Notes under the pieces: model-generated | The model's input: the letters and a program-made list of their open reading frames with translations, nothing else | What the model was told of the DNA's origin: nothing | The model's database searches: none | Shown here: positions 10,020 through 22,357 of the stretch, in pieces | How positions within the stretch are numbered: position 1 is the first letter of the stretch | Layout: every line of letters begins with the position of its first letter | Assembly (NCBI RefSeq): GCF_040869045.1 | Contig: NC_090319.1 | Coordinates: 13,410,314-13,474,313 of the forward strand | DNA: 64,000 nt | Direction: 5' to 3' | DNA from: Eurosta solidaginis | Lineage: Eukaryota; Arthropoda; Insecta; Diptera; Tephritidae | Position numbers and translations under genes: made by a program

Positions 10020-10860
10020 TCGATTTGTAAATAACTTCTCATGGAGCTACAAACGTGAAACTTTACACATATGTAGGTTAGAACACCGTGACAATGCAAC
10101 AAAAGGAAAAAATCCGTTAGGTGGCGCACGGAGCGAAATAATTGGATAAGAATTTGAAAATTTTCAAACCAGTTTTTAAGTAACTTCTTGATGAGCTAGA
10201 GACTTGAAATTTCAAACTTAGTTCAGAGGTCGATGACATCCGATGACACGATACAAAAAGATCGGCTAGGGGGCGCACGGGATGAGATATTTAGAAAAAT
10301 CATACGAAACGGAGGGAATTTTGGATTAATTTTTATGTAAGTTCTCATTGAGCTACAACTGTACAACTTCACAGATAGGATAAGACGCCGAGAAAATTTA
10401 AGAAAAGGAAAAAAAATTCCGTTAGGTGGCGCACGGATCGAAATATTTAGATAAGAATTTGGAAATTTGGTGTTTTGAGATCGATTTTAAAGTAACTTCT
10501 CATTGAGCTACAAATATGAAACCTCAGAGACAGGTCAAGACACCGTGACAAAGGAACAAAAGGAGAAAAAATTCCGTTAGGTGGCGCACGGATCGAAAAA
10601 ATTAGATAATAATTTAGAAATTTGAAACCGGGTTTTAAGTAACTTCTCGATGAGCGAGAGGCTAAAAATTTAGAGTTTAATTCAGAGGTCGATGACAGCC
10701 GATGACACAATACAAAAAGTTTCGCTAGGGGGCGCACGGACTGAGATATTTAGAAAAATCAATTTTAGGATTGATTTTTATGTAAGTTCTCATTGAGCTA
10801 CAAGCGTAAAACTTAACAGATAGGTTAAGACACCGCGAAAATGTAAGAAAAGGAGAAAAT
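10020..10860 (+). repeat. Tandem array with three-monomer higher-order structure
   Basis: Six monomers of about 143-156 bp each begin with a 'taacttctcattgagctac'-like block (10032, 10181, 10337, 10492, 10640, 10783) and end with a 'GGTGGCGCACGGA'-like block. They fall into three types in the order A-B-C-A-B-C: types A and C carry 'aaaattccgttaggtggcgc', type B carries 'gaggtcgatgac' and 'gctagggggcgcacgg'. Same-type monomers are about 460, 459 and 446 bp apart, so the duplicating unit was a trimer. Shadow frames across it are not genes. Confidence 0.8.
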
Positions 10861-11150
10861 AAAAATAAAATAAAAAAAATTTTAAGCACTTCCTTTATAT
10901 AAATGGACAAAAATCAGCGAAAAATGTCTCCTTATAGTAAGACATATTCTTGTTAAACTTTGATTTTTAAATTTTGACATAGTAATTGCAAAAATATTTA
11001 TGAGAAGTAAAAATATAAGGGTGGAGCGCAATTGATTGACTATCTCCTTTCCTCCCCACTTTCCCACCCAAATAATGTGTGCTCACTGATTTTTGTCCAT
11101 TTATATAAAGGAAGTGCTTAAAATTTTTAAATTTTATTTTTATTTTTTAT
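10858..11150. mobile_element. Foldback element, about 290 bp
   Basis: The arms at about 10858-10920 and 11081-11150 are inverted copies of each other, sharing 'cactgatttttgtccat', 'ttatataaaggaagtgctt' and an AT-rich end. The loop of about 160 bp is unique. It follows directly on the truncated sixth monomer of the tandem array, so it may mark the array edge. No target duplication could be fixed because both ends are A/T-rich. Confidence 0.65.
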
Positions 11151-11870
11151 GCGCTGCATTACTCAATTTTTGGCATCTAACCAAACGAAACTTGATGCGC
11201 GCATCCGTAAGCTCAGTCGCCATCCGCAAAACCTCGATATGGAGACAGTCTGTCTACTTGGTATTTGTGCTTGATATTGGCCCAGCCAAAGCTGTAACTG
11301 TCGGTGGTTTTTGGTTGTGTGTGTGCGCATGTGCTTTGGTTGAACTCATTCGGTGCATAGCTCGCAAAATATTTTTAGAGGAAAAAAATTATACTAATAA
11401 CACAAAAAACAACCACACAGTAATGTAAACAACAAGCAAATTCATATCTTGCTAGAAAATAAAAATAATATTAGTTACTCTATGGCAATCTAAGCAAATA
11501 TGTCTGATCCTTTCGGGTCAATGTGGTGTCATGCCATGCCAGCAGTGGCTCTGGTATACGTACAACAAGAAACCACGTTGCTCAAATAAAATTAAATAAA
11601 AAGTAGGAAACAAGAGGAAAAACATACATCTTCTAAATAAAGTTACACTTGGCATAATCGATGCACGCGCTTTCTCAGAAAGATCTTTAAATTGATATAC
11701 AAGCGCAGTAGCATTGTTGGCGCCAATATAAATTGTTTGAATGCTATAAAAATGCAGTTAATATTTGTGTGTATTAGGGTGTATCAGTATATTTTTTTAC
11801 AGGCCGTTCGCATTCTATATTAATTTCCATAAAACAAAATTTTTTGAGTCCACCAGTTGATAATAAAGAT
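11151..11870. other. Spacer, no gene recognised
   Basis: AT-rich sequence with a 111-codon frame starting in the foldback arm (11093-11428). Its first 20 codons are foldback sequence and it has no domain, so I do not call it. Nothing else is supported. Confidence 0.4.
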
Positions 11871-13555
11871 GTAAGGAAGGCTAAGATCGGGTGCAGCCGA
11901 ACATTACATACTCAGCTGCGAACTTTGGAGACAAAATAAGGGAAAATCACCATGTAGGAAAATGAACCTAGGGTAACCCTGGAATGTGTTTGTATGACAT
12001 GGGTATCAAATGAAAGGGATTACAGAGTATTTTAAAAGGGAGTTGGCCTTAGTTCCATAGGTGGACGCCTTTTCGAGATATTGCCATAAAGGTGGACCAG
12101 GGGTGACCCTAGAATGTGTTTGTACGATATGGGTATTAATGAGGGTTTTAAAAGGGAGTTGCCCTCAGTTGTATATGTGAAGGCGTTTTCGAGATCTCGA
12201 TCAAAATGTGGACCAGGGGACCCAGAACATCATCTGTCGGGTACCGCTAATTTATTTATATATGCATTACTACGAACAGTTTCCTGCCCATGATTCCAAG
12301 GGCTTTTGATTTCGCACTGCAGAACTTTTTCATTTTCTCCTACTTAATATGGTAGGTGTCATACGGATTTTACAAAGTTTTTTCCAAAGTTATATTTTGC
12401 GTCAAAAAACCAATCCGATCACCATGTTTCATCCCTTTTTTCGCATTTGGTATAGAATTATGGCATTTTTTTCATTTTTCTAAATTTTCGATATCGAAAA
12501 AGTGGGCGTGGTCATAGTCGGATTTCGCCCATTTTTAATACCAAGATAAAATAAGTTCCGATAAGTACGTGAACTAAGTTTAGTAAAGATATATCGATTT
12601 TTGCTCAAGTTATCGTGTTAACTGCCGAGCGGAAGGATAGACGGTCGACTGTGTATAAAAACTGGGCGTGTCTTCAACCGATTTCGCCCGTTTTCACAAA
12701 AAAACAGTTATCGTCATAGCAGCTATGCCTTTACCAAATGTCACAAGGATTGGTAAATTTTTGTTCGACTTGTGGCATTAAAAGTATTCTAGACAAATTA
12801 AATAGAAAAGGGCGCAGCCACGCCCATTTTGAGATTTTCTTTCATTTTTGTATTTTGTTGCACCATATCATTAGTGGCGTTGAATGTTGACATCATTTGC
12901 TTATACACTGTAAAGATATTAAATTTTTGTTAAAATTTTACTTTAAAAAAAATTTTTTTAAGGAGTGGGCGTGTTCGTCATCCGATTTTGCTAATTCTTA
13001 TTTAGAACACATATAGTAATAGGAGTAACGTTCCTGCCAAATTTCATTATCATATCTTCAACGACTGCCAAATTTAAGCTTGCAAAACTTTTAAATTACC
13101 TTCTTTTAAAGTGGGCGGTGCCACGCCCATTGTCCAAAATTTTACTAATTTTCTTTTATGTGTCATAAGGTTAACCCACCTACCAAGTTTCATCGCTTTA
13201 TCCGTCTTTGGTAATGAATTATCGCACTTTTTCGGTTTTGCGAAATTTTCGACATCGAAAAAGTGGGCGTGGTTATAGTCCGATTTCGTTCACTTTAAAT
13301 AGCGATCTGAAATGAGTGCCCAGGAACTTACACACCAAATTTCATTAAGATACCCTAAAAATTTACTCAAGTTATCGTGTTTAAGGACAGACGGAGAAAC
13401 GGACGGACATGGCTAAATGAATTTCTTTTTTCGTCCAGATCATTTTGATATATAGAAGTCTATATCTATCTCGATTAGTGTATGCCGTTACGTGGTACCG
13501 TTATGCGAACAAAACTAATATACTCTGTGAGCTCTGCTCAGCTGAGTATAAAAAT
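11871..13555 (+). mobile_element. D1-family interspersed repeat, copy 3
   Basis: The head is GTAAGGAAGGCTAAGATCGGG with TACTCAGCTGCGAAC, and the tail GCTCTGCTCAGCTGAGTATAAAA. It is collinear with copy 2, including the 'gtggaccagg' blocks, the GTGGGCGTGG boxes (near 12502, 12965 and 13263), GGTGCCACGCCCAT (13117) and a decayed GGAC run (13385-13408). Substitutions and small indels are scattered throughout, which suggests an old insertion. Confidence 0.75.
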
Positions 13556-15159
13556 ATGACCATTTTTAAGACCGATGCGATTTCAACGTTGCCCTATTGA
13601 CTTTGAAGAACCCCACGGCGTATGAGTAACCTTATGACATGTGCTGCAAATTTGAAAAAAAAAATTACAGTAAATGGGAATACTTATACATATTGACGGT
13701 TTAGACTGTAAACCTATTAAGTAGCATTACCACCAATCATTACTTTTACAAGTAGCTTGGTAGATTAGACGAGACTACATCACCAAGGAAAAGAGTCACG
13801 TAATATGGATTTTATTAACAAAGGACTTTGTGTTTGGTTTACTTCCTAGGATTTCAGTGGAAAAAAATTCTTTTGTTAAATCGCAATTTGTTATCGTTTG
13901 CGCGACCCCATCATAGTCGAAAAAAACTGTATCGTGGGGAGTAGGAATAGCCGGTATGTGATCTGATATGATGTATCGCATATCCTTGGGATCGGCCCAT
14001 CGTGGGAGATTAACGTTACGCTGTGGTTTCATCTCGCATATTGGCATTTTCCTTACATGCTAGGGAGTTCAATTTTGGGTAAGTTGACAATAAAGCACAG
14101 TTCAGCAAGCTGTGAAGTCTCTTCTCCGCTGATGTTGGCAATAAAGCATTCTCTTCGGAGTAATGCGATGTTCTTTGTTGGAGAGATGGCAGTAAAGCTT
14201 TACAAGAATAAAGCAGCCTCTTTAGCTATTCTCTCTATGCATAAATATTTGAAAGGTTCTTCTGCGGAACGTCAAGGAAAATGTTCAAAACATCCACAAC
14301 AAATGATGGCAAACACATGCCTATAGTATGTGGATAAGAGTTGATGCTTGTGAGAAAAGGTTTGTGCTCACTCTTCTTTTTGAAATGTTTTGGAACTGTG
14401 TTGGGCTATGCTGAACGGTTGGCACAAGAGTGAATGTGATAAGTAACTGTAGTAGTAGTAGAGTCTATAGCGAACGAACATTTCAATTCGATGTATCGTA
14501 TGGGTTGTAATCACATCCCTTAATTGTGAAACAGGATATCCTGGTGCTCAGAAAAGGTTGTTCACAGCCATTGATAATTATATTAAAATTGTGGAATTGT
14601 ATCAAGTATCTGGCGGCTCGCCAAGCGTCCAAACTGATGCAGCTTGGAACATAATGGTAATGGAAGTCAAGATGGGGTTGCTTTGCAACCGAGTGTCATT
14701 ATCCTTAAAATGGTAAGGAGCTAGGTTAGACTCCGTAATTTGATACCAATGATTCGGCTACGAAGTGTTGGGGTATTTATTTATTTATTTCAAATTATAG
14801 TCGACTCAAAAACAAAGCGGTCGACTGCTAAAAATTTAAGGTAAATTGTATATAATTATAGGCATTACATTTCTATTATAATATACAGAAAGTAATGTTA
14901 TTTAAGGATTTATATAAGTGTCCCAAGTGGCGGGTTATCGTGAGGAGCTCAGAAGGGAGCTTACGCTAGGTGCTCAGAAAGGAGCTTGGCGCCTATAAGG
15001 GAGCTGACGTGACGTGCTCATAAAGGAGCCGGATGCCCAGTAGGGGAACGCGCGAATTGGTTGAAGTACCGATGTATCCAATCCATCCTTATACGATATC
15101 GTGCCTGTTTTCTACGGAATAAATAATAATTCCAGCATATTAAAAAATAAATTAGCCTC
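13556..15159. other. Spacer with a small minisatellite
   Basis: An 84-codon ATG-initiated frame (minus strand, 13796-14047) and a 90-codon plus-strand frame (14057-14326) are present but show no motif I recognise. Near 14940-15050 a cryptic minisatellite repeats 'GTGCTCAGAAAGGAGC'-like units about four times at 22-28 bp spacing. Related units occur near 20385-20505. No other feature is supported. Confidence 0.4.
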
Positions 15160-15165
15160 TATCTC

Positions 15166-15812
15166 TTAGTTTAGATAGGCGAGTATTGCATTACGCATAG
15201 TGGCAAAAGTACACTCAAGACTCATACAGCTATATAAGTCATTGTAGTACGAGCACCAGATAAGCAGAGGATTATCTTTAGCAAAGTTTCGACGACAAAG
15301 GGGTAAAAAAAAAAAGAACGTAGTGTCTGGAAACCCTAAGAGGAACTGCAAAAAACAATCGGCTGAGAAGGTCAGCAGAATCAATTTCTCCAATAATGAG
15401 CTTATGGATGAACAATGCCCCCAGTAATATTCTCCGGTTTTCCAGAGTGGGTAAGCTAATAAGAAGAAGTATATTTCTTATGGTGTAAGGTGGAGACTTG
15501 AGTCCCAGTTAAGGCCACGTAATGCGAACATCAAAATTTGCTTTTGAACTGACTCAAGACGCTTTATATGATTTTGAGAAACAGGGCACCAAACGCATGA
15601 GCAATACTCGAGTATTGGACGGACCAGCGATGTGTAAAGAATCTTAGTGAGGTACGGATCATAGAACTCTTTAGCCCAAGTACACCCCACGTTTTTTTGG
15701 CAATAGATGAAATATGCATGTTGAAACTCAGTTTCGGATCAAAAAGGACACCTAGATCATTTACAATAGATATACGCTCCAAAGGGGTAGCATCTATTAC
15801 ATACGGTTCCAA
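15166..15812 (-). pseudogene. LINE ORF2 C-terminal fragments
   Basis: Three overlapping frames carry the continuation after the RT: 'ISIVNDLGVLFDPKLSFNMHI' (15564-15812), 'LYTSLVRPILEYCSCVW' with 'RLESVQKQ' (15478-15690), and a last piece ending 'SLECTFATMRNAILAYLN' (15166-15393). They are successive parts of one C-terminal domain separated by single-base shifts. There is no RNase H domain or terminal zinc motif here. Confidence 0.75.
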
Positions 15813-15835
15813 AAAAAAATGTCATATGCTTACAT

Positions 15836-16588
15836 TTAGCGCAATTTAAAGTTAGTAAATTTGTTGTGCACCAAGGAACTCAAATCGGTAGGACAGTAAG
15901 TGTAGCAAAGTTTTACATCATCCGCATACATTATAATATGGGAATGTAATATTATCTGTGGCAAGTCGTTTATGAATAAGGTAAAGAGCAAAGGGCCTAG
16001 ATGACTTCCCTGAGGTACACCGGAGGAAACTCCAAACGATTCCGAGAGATTGCACTTGAACAGGACTTCTTGAGTCTGGTTAGAGAGATAGCTTTTCAGC
16101 CACATTAATAGGTCAAACGGAAATCCCAGTAAATCAAGCTTATGAATAAGTAACTCATAGTTGACGGTATCGAATGATTTGCTGAAATCAATATAGATGA
16201 CATCAGTTTGCTTGTTCGCTGAAAATCCTTCCATAACTAAAGCGGTAAATACTAGCAAGTTTGCAGTGGTTGACTTTTGACGAATTGGGCCGTGTTGGCA
16301 TGGAGATAAAAGGGAAGAGCACTGATATTGAAACTGACTGGTAACAATCTGTTCAAAAGCTTTAGAAATAGCCGAACGTTTAGCAATACCCCTGTAGTTC
16401 TCAACTTTTGACCTACTACCTTTTTTATACAGGGGTATAATAAAAGACTGTTTCCAAAGTGACGGGAATGACGCAGATCCCAGAGATAGCTCAAATAATT
16501 TTAAAATAGGCTCATATATGTTTTCAATGCAGTACTTAAGCACACAACTAGGAACACCATCTGGTCCCGGAGAAAAGTTGGACTTCAA
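15836..16588 (-). pseudogene. LINE reverse transcriptase domain fragment
   Basis: A 250-codon frame holds RT motifs in order: FSPGPDGVPS (residues 5-14), FIIPLYKKGSRSKVENYRGI, LSPCQHG, VIYIDFSKSFDTVNYELL (motif A, with the first catalytic Asp), SSGVPQGSHLGPLLFTLFINDL (motif B) and MYADDVKL (motif C, with the YADD pair). The catalytic aspartates are retained, but the frame is cut at both ends, and the GFR after QHG is altered to GPI. It would carry out target-primed reverse transcription in an intact element; this copy cannot, because the endonuclease and C-terminus are in other frames. Confidence 0.85.
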
Positions 16589-17280
16589 AGACTGAAGACT
16601 CTGAAGAAGGATTCCTAATGGAATTCGAGGTATCTAAGCGATAGGGGTATTGACCGGAATGAAAACCTCTGGATGAATACGTGGACTTAAAGAACTCAGA
16701 AAATAGTTCAGCAACGTTGTCATAAGTGCAAGCTTTTTTACATCCAAAGGTTAATGAGGAAGGATACCCAGCAGATGTTCCAATTTTCTTGAATCTCTTA
16801 TAAAGCCTAGATTTGATGTTATTAAGTCTGATAAGTTGCCTTGAAAACCAAGGCGGCTTATTCGAATACAGGGTATAGCGAGTAGGAATACAGGTATCAA
16901 AGAAGCCGTCAAGTGTACTGTAAAATATGGAGATTGCCGAATCGACATCGGTGCATGCATAGAGATCCGACCAATCATGGAAAGGCAACAGATCATTAAG
17001 CATAAGGAAATTCGCTTTATAGAAACATCTAGAACGGGGTCCATCCTGTACTTGAATCTTGCGGTGTAGACTAATATCAAGTGATAACTCAAGCGTAGGG
17101 TGCAGAGGGTCTTCTGGAAGGGATAAAGGTGGAATTTGAAGAAGGGCAATACCCACCGAGCCATCCACAAGTACTAAATTCAGCATTTTGTTTCTACTAT
17201 TTGGAACGTTGTTAATCTGAAGAAGAGATGAGTCTAACAGGCAATTGAGAAAGTGTGTTGAGCAGTGAGAGTTAAAAAAT
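16548..17280 (-). pseudogene. LINE ORF2 fragment: endonuclease C-terminus and linker
   Basis: The frame upstream of the RT reads 'LVLVDGSVG' and then 'CFYKANFLMLNDLLPFHDW', 'PPWFSRQLIRLNNIKSRLYKRFKK', which is the usual linker between an apurinic-type endonuclease and a LINE reverse transcriptase. The open frame is 212 codons (16548-17186) and the same frame stays open further upstream to about 17278. The catalytic endonuclease residues would lie 5' of this and are missing, consistent with truncation. It joins the RT piece through a frameshift near 16590-16640. Confidence 0.7.
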
Positions 17281-17300
17281 TTGGATCACTCATATTAACA

Positions 17301-17584
17301 GGTCTCTTAAGCTAGCCCAACCTTTTCAGCCCAATCAAAAAACGAGACTGTACTAAATTGCACAACATTTATTACTAATTTAGTACCGGTTAATTAAATT
17401 TATTACCCTTGTATTTTAAAAAATATCGAGGGTTGGGCGTAGTGGAACTTTGTTTCCTGAGCCCAAATCCTATCGAAAAATCGATGGCGCGATATCGGTT
17501 AACTTTCACCTATGCAAATGCACCCACCCTAATATTTATGGTCCTTAACAGCAAAGGCCTAAACACCCGCGCTGTTAGTTCCGC
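17301..17584. other. Spacer between two LINE relics
   Basis: AT-rich sequence with no recognisable motif. The 76-codon frame at 17409-17639 runs into the RTE fragment in the wrong frame and is not a gene. Confidence 0.4.
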
Positions 17585-18300
17585 TGTTAGTTCTGCTTAC
17601 TCCAAAAGAAACGGTAAAGATGGGTTTGATGGTGAATGAGGACAAAACGCTGTCATCCAGCAAAGAATCAGCGCATACGCGCCTTGGCAACCACGCTACT
17701 GTTGGCAGCCATAATTTCGAAATAGTAAAAGACTTCGTTTATTTGGGAACCAGCATCAACACTAGCAACAACATCAGCACTGAAATCCAGCAAAGAATCA
17801 ATCCTGCCAATAAATGCTACTTTGGACTAGGTAGGCAATTGAAAAGTAAAGTCCTCTCTCGGCGAACGAAAATCATACTCTACAAGTCACTTATCGTACC
17901 CGTGCTGCTATATGGGGCAGAAGCATGGACCATGACAACAGGGAGTGTTCGAGATGGCGATGGCGAGTACCGAAGAAGATTTAATGATGAGCTGTACGAG
18001 CTATACGCAGACATCAACATAGTCCAGCGAATTAAAACGCAGCGGCTGCGCTGGCTTGGCCATGTTATGCGAATGAATGATGATGCTCCTTCCAATAAAG
18101 TGTTTCTATCGGAACCGGCCTATGGAAGCAGAGGTAGAGGGCGGCCCCCCTCCGTTTGAAGGACCAGGTGGAAAACGATTTAAACTCCCTTGGTGTGACC
18201 AATTTGCGCCGGTTGGCGGAGCGAAGGAGCGACTGGCGCGCCTTGTTGGACAGCCATAACCGTTTAGACGGTTAAGCGCCAATTTGGTATTTGGTATTAT
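17585..18300 (+). pseudogene. RTE-clade LINE, C-terminal fragment of ORF2
   Basis: A 179-codon frame (17620-18159) matches the C-terminal part of RTE-type reverse transcriptases: 'GLMVNEDKT', 'FVYLGTSINTSNNIS', 'RRTKIILYKSLIVPVLLYGAEAW', 'RIKTQRLRWLGHVMRM' and 'GSRGRGRPP'. About 25 residues normally found between 'GAEAW' and 'RRRFNDELYEL' are missing, so there is an internal deletion. After the run of C at 18141-18150 the protein continues in the next frame ('QVENDLNSLGVTNLRR') to a stop near 18266, so one frameshift separates the last 40 residues. The polymerase core is absent, as expected for a 5'-truncated copy. Confidence 0.85.
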
Positions 18301-18858
18301 TCTTACTCCGTCAATTTTTCGATCCTAGCTGTCATACAAAGAACCCACTTGCTTTCAGGTTAGTTAAGCTGCGTTGTTTGCTGATTACTGTTGCTTCGGG
18401 AGTGCGTCTTTGGTTTTTACTTGGTGTAAGTTTCATAGCTTATGACACTTTGGGCCCTCTTCTGAACCAAGAAGCAACGACGACTTCTAGATGTGTCATT
18501 AATGCAAACCTTCATCTTGTGTAGGCTTGAATTCAATTTTAGAGTCATGATCCAGAGGCCTTCTATTTATATAATTCTACATATGTAGTATTTGGATCTT
18601 TTAGAAACGATGTAGCGAAAACCAAACGATCCACCCTACAGGTAATATTTTTGGTTGGACATTGTTTGTACTTGCTGGCCCCATGTGAATAGACTGCCTT
18701 CTTGACTGCTCTTGGTATCTGGTCTAGATATATCGTTAGAAGGAAATCCTATTTGGAATAACCAACACAAGCTGTTTTAGCTGCCTAGTGGTTGGTCGAT
18801 TTTAACTTGGGCACTCTCTAAACGCTATGCAATCAATATAATATGAGCACACTGTCTG
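18301..18858. other. Spacer
   Basis: A 77-codon frame at 18291-18524 shows no motif. I see nothing further in this stretch. Confidence 0.4.
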
Positions 18859-18860
18859 TA

Positions 18861-19553
18861 TATGGGGTTTTCCATCCCATTTCGACCAATTTTGAACCCG
18901 ACCCCTTTAGAATTGGCTGAAAGTTTTTCTTCTTTTTCTAGCTTACGAAAGACGTTTTTCAGAAGTTTTTCAAATGTTTTCATCCAACTCAAAAAAAGTT
19001 ATGAATTTTTAAAAATACACCGTTTTTGTTGCTATAACTTTTTCAAAAATTGACCGTTTCGGATAATTTTTTTTTTTAAATATTTTTTAAATGTACTTTT
19101 CGGAAAAAATACAAACAAAATTTTAAAGTTTTTCTTTTCAATTAAATAATAAAAAAAAAGTTCTCTGCCCACTCCGGGATTAGTGGGGATGATTGCAGAA
19201 TTGATTGAATTTTTTATGAGAAAAAAAGGGCGACATTCGAAAAATCCCGAAAAACTGAAAAATTACAAAAAAAAAAAACTTTAAAAATGTTTTTGAATTT
19301 TTTCCGAAAAGTACATTTGAAAACAAATTTAAAAAAAAAGATCCCAAACGGTCAATTTTTGAAAAAGTTATAGCATTTTGAAAACAAAAACGGTGTTTTT
19401 TTTTTAAATTCATAACTTTTTTTGAGTTGGATGAAAAAATTTGAAAAACTTCTGAAAAACGTCTTTCGTAAGCTAGAAAAAGAAGAAAAACTTTCAGCCA
19501 ATTCTAAAATGGTCGGATTCAAAATTGGTCGAAATGGGATGGAATACCCCATA
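18861..19553. mobile_element. 693-bp foldback element with TA duplication
   Basis: Long inverted arms of about 270-300 bp surround a short loop (about 19165-19250). The ends are TATGGGGTTTTCCATCCC on the left and GGGATGGAATACCCCATA on the right, inverted to each other, with TA at 18859-18860 and 19554-19555. Shared arm blocks include 'gaaagacgtttttcagaag' (near 18948, inverted near 19453) and 'cgtttttgttgctataac' (near 19021). TA duplication suggests mobilisation by a Tc1/mariner-type transposase. The short frames in each arm are mirror images of each other, not genes. Confidence 0.8.
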
Positions 19554-19555
19554 TA

Positions 19556-22351
19556 CATGACTGCAATTGTGACCACTCTTCAGCTCACTTCCAGCTAGAT
19601 TACTGCATACCGAACTGCAACTATCCGCTCCCCTTATCCCTAATCCCCTCAATCCTTCATTGGCATACATGGTTTGCTATACAACAAAATATGCAGATAA
19701 AGACTGGAGGCTGTAGAAGAGCGTATGCTCATAGCACATAAATCAGTCTTTACAAATTGGTAAAATGTTGATAGCTTTGTGATGACTATAAACTTTGAAG
19801 CGTTTAGCTGCTGGTAAATATTTACTACTATCTATATTTACAAAATCTTTAATACATGTTGTTTGTTGTTGCAATAACTCAACTAGGATAGTATCTGCCT
19901 TGTAATTATCTATTCTGCATCCTTCCGTTCAACTCCTGTTTTGTAATTTATGCATTTTCGACTGTTCAATAAAGCAGCTGTGATCCTGTGCTCAACATCA
20001 GTAAATCGATTCACCGCGTATTGTAATTAAGTACAAGTTGACTTACATAGGTATTTAGTTCAACAAACTGCAAAGATTTATAGTTTAATAATAAATAAGT
20101 AGATGACCTAAATAAAGTAATGAGCAAATTCTATTTAAGATCGGAATAATCTCAAGGATTGTGAAATTTCTTGTTCATAAAAACTATGCGGTGGCTCAGA
20201 TATGGGCCTCACTCTTACTATTAATGAGTTGCTAATTTTCATGGCTTGCTTTACGTAATGACAGAGGCAGAGAACCTCGTAGATAGTAGCCGGTCGTGAG
20301 AGCCAGAAAGTTGATCAGTGTTTGAAGAAGAGATGGGCTTTGAATTGAACATTTTTCATTGCGGCTCACATAAGCCAGCTATGTCTTAAGTGCTCAGAAA
20401 TCAGCTGTTGCGACGTGGTCAGAAAATAGCTACTATATGTCAAGCAGGTGGCTACGGTGAAGTGCTCGAAAAGTAACTAAAGCAAAGGTCTCAAAAAGGA
20501 GTTAATGCTTGGGACCCGGTAAGGTCCATATGGGTCTGCAAGGGTCTGACTGAATATGTTGTCCAGTAATTGGTACATACAACTTTGATGATGAAGCGGG
20601 CTTGCCTACTGGAATGACTTTCAAATAGGCAAATTGGTTCCAAAATGAGGCATGCTTTTGCTTTATGTAAATGAGATTAGGATAGCGACGGAAGATATTG
20701 AGCCTCTGTTATGTATTTTAACCGTCTAAAGCAGGTATAGGCGCCGCACCATTCCCCGAGATTGCTGTCAGAATGTTAGTGCGTCACCAGAGCGAAATAA
20801 TAAATACAATAGATTCCTAGAAAACGAATCCGCAGAGGAGTAAATCTGTTGTTCGTTTGTGTGCTTATGTAAGAAAAGCCTACGAAATAATGCATTCCGA
20901 TCGCTTTCACGAATTCTATAAGTCATTTAGACCACAACAGAGTGCGACAAATGAATCCTTGGAAAGTATAGTATAGAATTGTTCAAATTCTTTTATTAAG
21001 ACTCAACCGTATTGAATTGCCGCCTTGTCGTTGGTTGGGTGGCTGTACAGATAGGATGATCATATTGGCTGCGGTCGTTGTATCCGTGATCCCGTGGTCT
21101 GAAAATACCAATATACATTACTACATGGTTTATAGAAAAACAGCCTAAACTCTGCTTGATTCCGACACCAAACCTGAGTTGACCTGCTTGTACACTTCAA
21201 TAAACTTCACAAGGTTTAATAGCCCTCCTTGTCTCCTGTTTCTGGTCCCATTCATCGCATCTCTAGGCTGGCGGCGGTGTTCGCTCTTGTTTATCTTACT
21301 ACTATGCGGCTCTTGGCGAAAGTTTTGGCGTAACGGCTGTACTTGATAGTGAAGACTCTTGTAACACAAAACTGACATGAAATCCGAGAATATATACATC
21401 GCTCCTCACCCACATGCATCGTATGCGAAACAATAGCCTAGGTCTTTCCCAGATGAATTACGATCAGAAGCTTTCCACATTTGCGTAGACTTCCTCCACA
21501 CACCTCCCCGAACTCCTACATAATAAAGTACTTAGACATGCAATAATACAAATGCTTTATTAACACCAAAGTAGGAGGAGCACGAGTTCAAGACAAAAAC
21601 ACAATATTCGGTAGCTGTTCTGAGTTGTTTTTGCTGTTGTTTACTTATTGCTAATGTGCAACTTGTAGTATATGCAGATAAACATTTATTAGGTACATAG
21701 TATCAATGTGTGAATATATATGCGTATGTATGTGTATATGTAAATATTTAGACTACAATGCAATGCACAAATCTTAATTTAAGCCACTTAAGGCGACATT
21801 TATGCGTCGACAAAACATTTCGAATCCCTCTCTGCTCTTTACATAAAATCCATATATTTCAATGCATTTTCGTTGTCATTGTTGTTGCTTTGTTGCCATT
21901 TGAGTATCTAAATTATCATACCGCAAAGGTACTTGGCAACCATTTGTGTACTCGTAATGTTTACTTAGCTTATTTTCATGGCTATGTGCATAAACTCAAA
22001 TTAGAATTTTAACAGAAATTGTCTAAGCTTTTGTAGTATGTGATCTTCGATTGCTCTAATTGCGTGGTCATTCAAACTCTTGGTAGGCTTTTCACAAATT
22101 TGATTAGAAATGTGCACCAGGATTTGAACATTTGTTCTATTAATAAGAAAAAATTCCATTTTGCAAGCTGCAAAAGTTGATATATAAAATAATTTTTGTA
22201 TTTAAACCAATGAAAGAATGAGAAATAGATTTCATGATTTAATATCCGAATTGAGTTTGTAGACTAATAAAAATTTTAATTCGGGCATCAAATCAAAGAC
22301 TTATACTGGTTAGTTTGCTTTAGAGCTGCCGCAGGGGTCTAAATATCTCTT

Positions 22352-22357
<6 letters not shown>
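19556..22357. other. Long spacer, no gene recognised
   Basis: About 2.8 kb of AT-rich sequence. The only structure I can point to is a decayed minisatellite near 20385-20505 ('GTGCTCAGAAA', 'GTGGTCAGAAAA', 'GTGCTCGAAAA', 'GTCTCAAAAAGG') related to the one near 14940-15050. Frames of 84 codons at 21145-21399 (minus) and 21758-22012 (plus) show no motif. Confidence 0.4.

Larger units (their letters stand above)
15160..17300 (-). mobile_element. 5'-truncated LINE relic, possibly CR1/Rex1-like
   Basis: A decayed non-LTR retrotransposon on the minus strand that starts inside the endonuclease/linker region and runs through the reverse transcriptase to the end of ORF2 near 15166. The reading frame is broken into at least four pieces by frameshifts. 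The 'LYTSLVRPILEYCS' post-RT block and the 'TTANLLVF' box after the QHG motif recall CR1/Rex1-type elements, but that clade call is tentative. 5' truncation is typical of LINE copies. Confidence 0.8.

Noticed and set aside
13796..14047. 84-codon ATG-initiated frame as a host gene
   Set aside because: No recognisable domain, promoter or splice signal. It could be an exon but there is no positive evidence.
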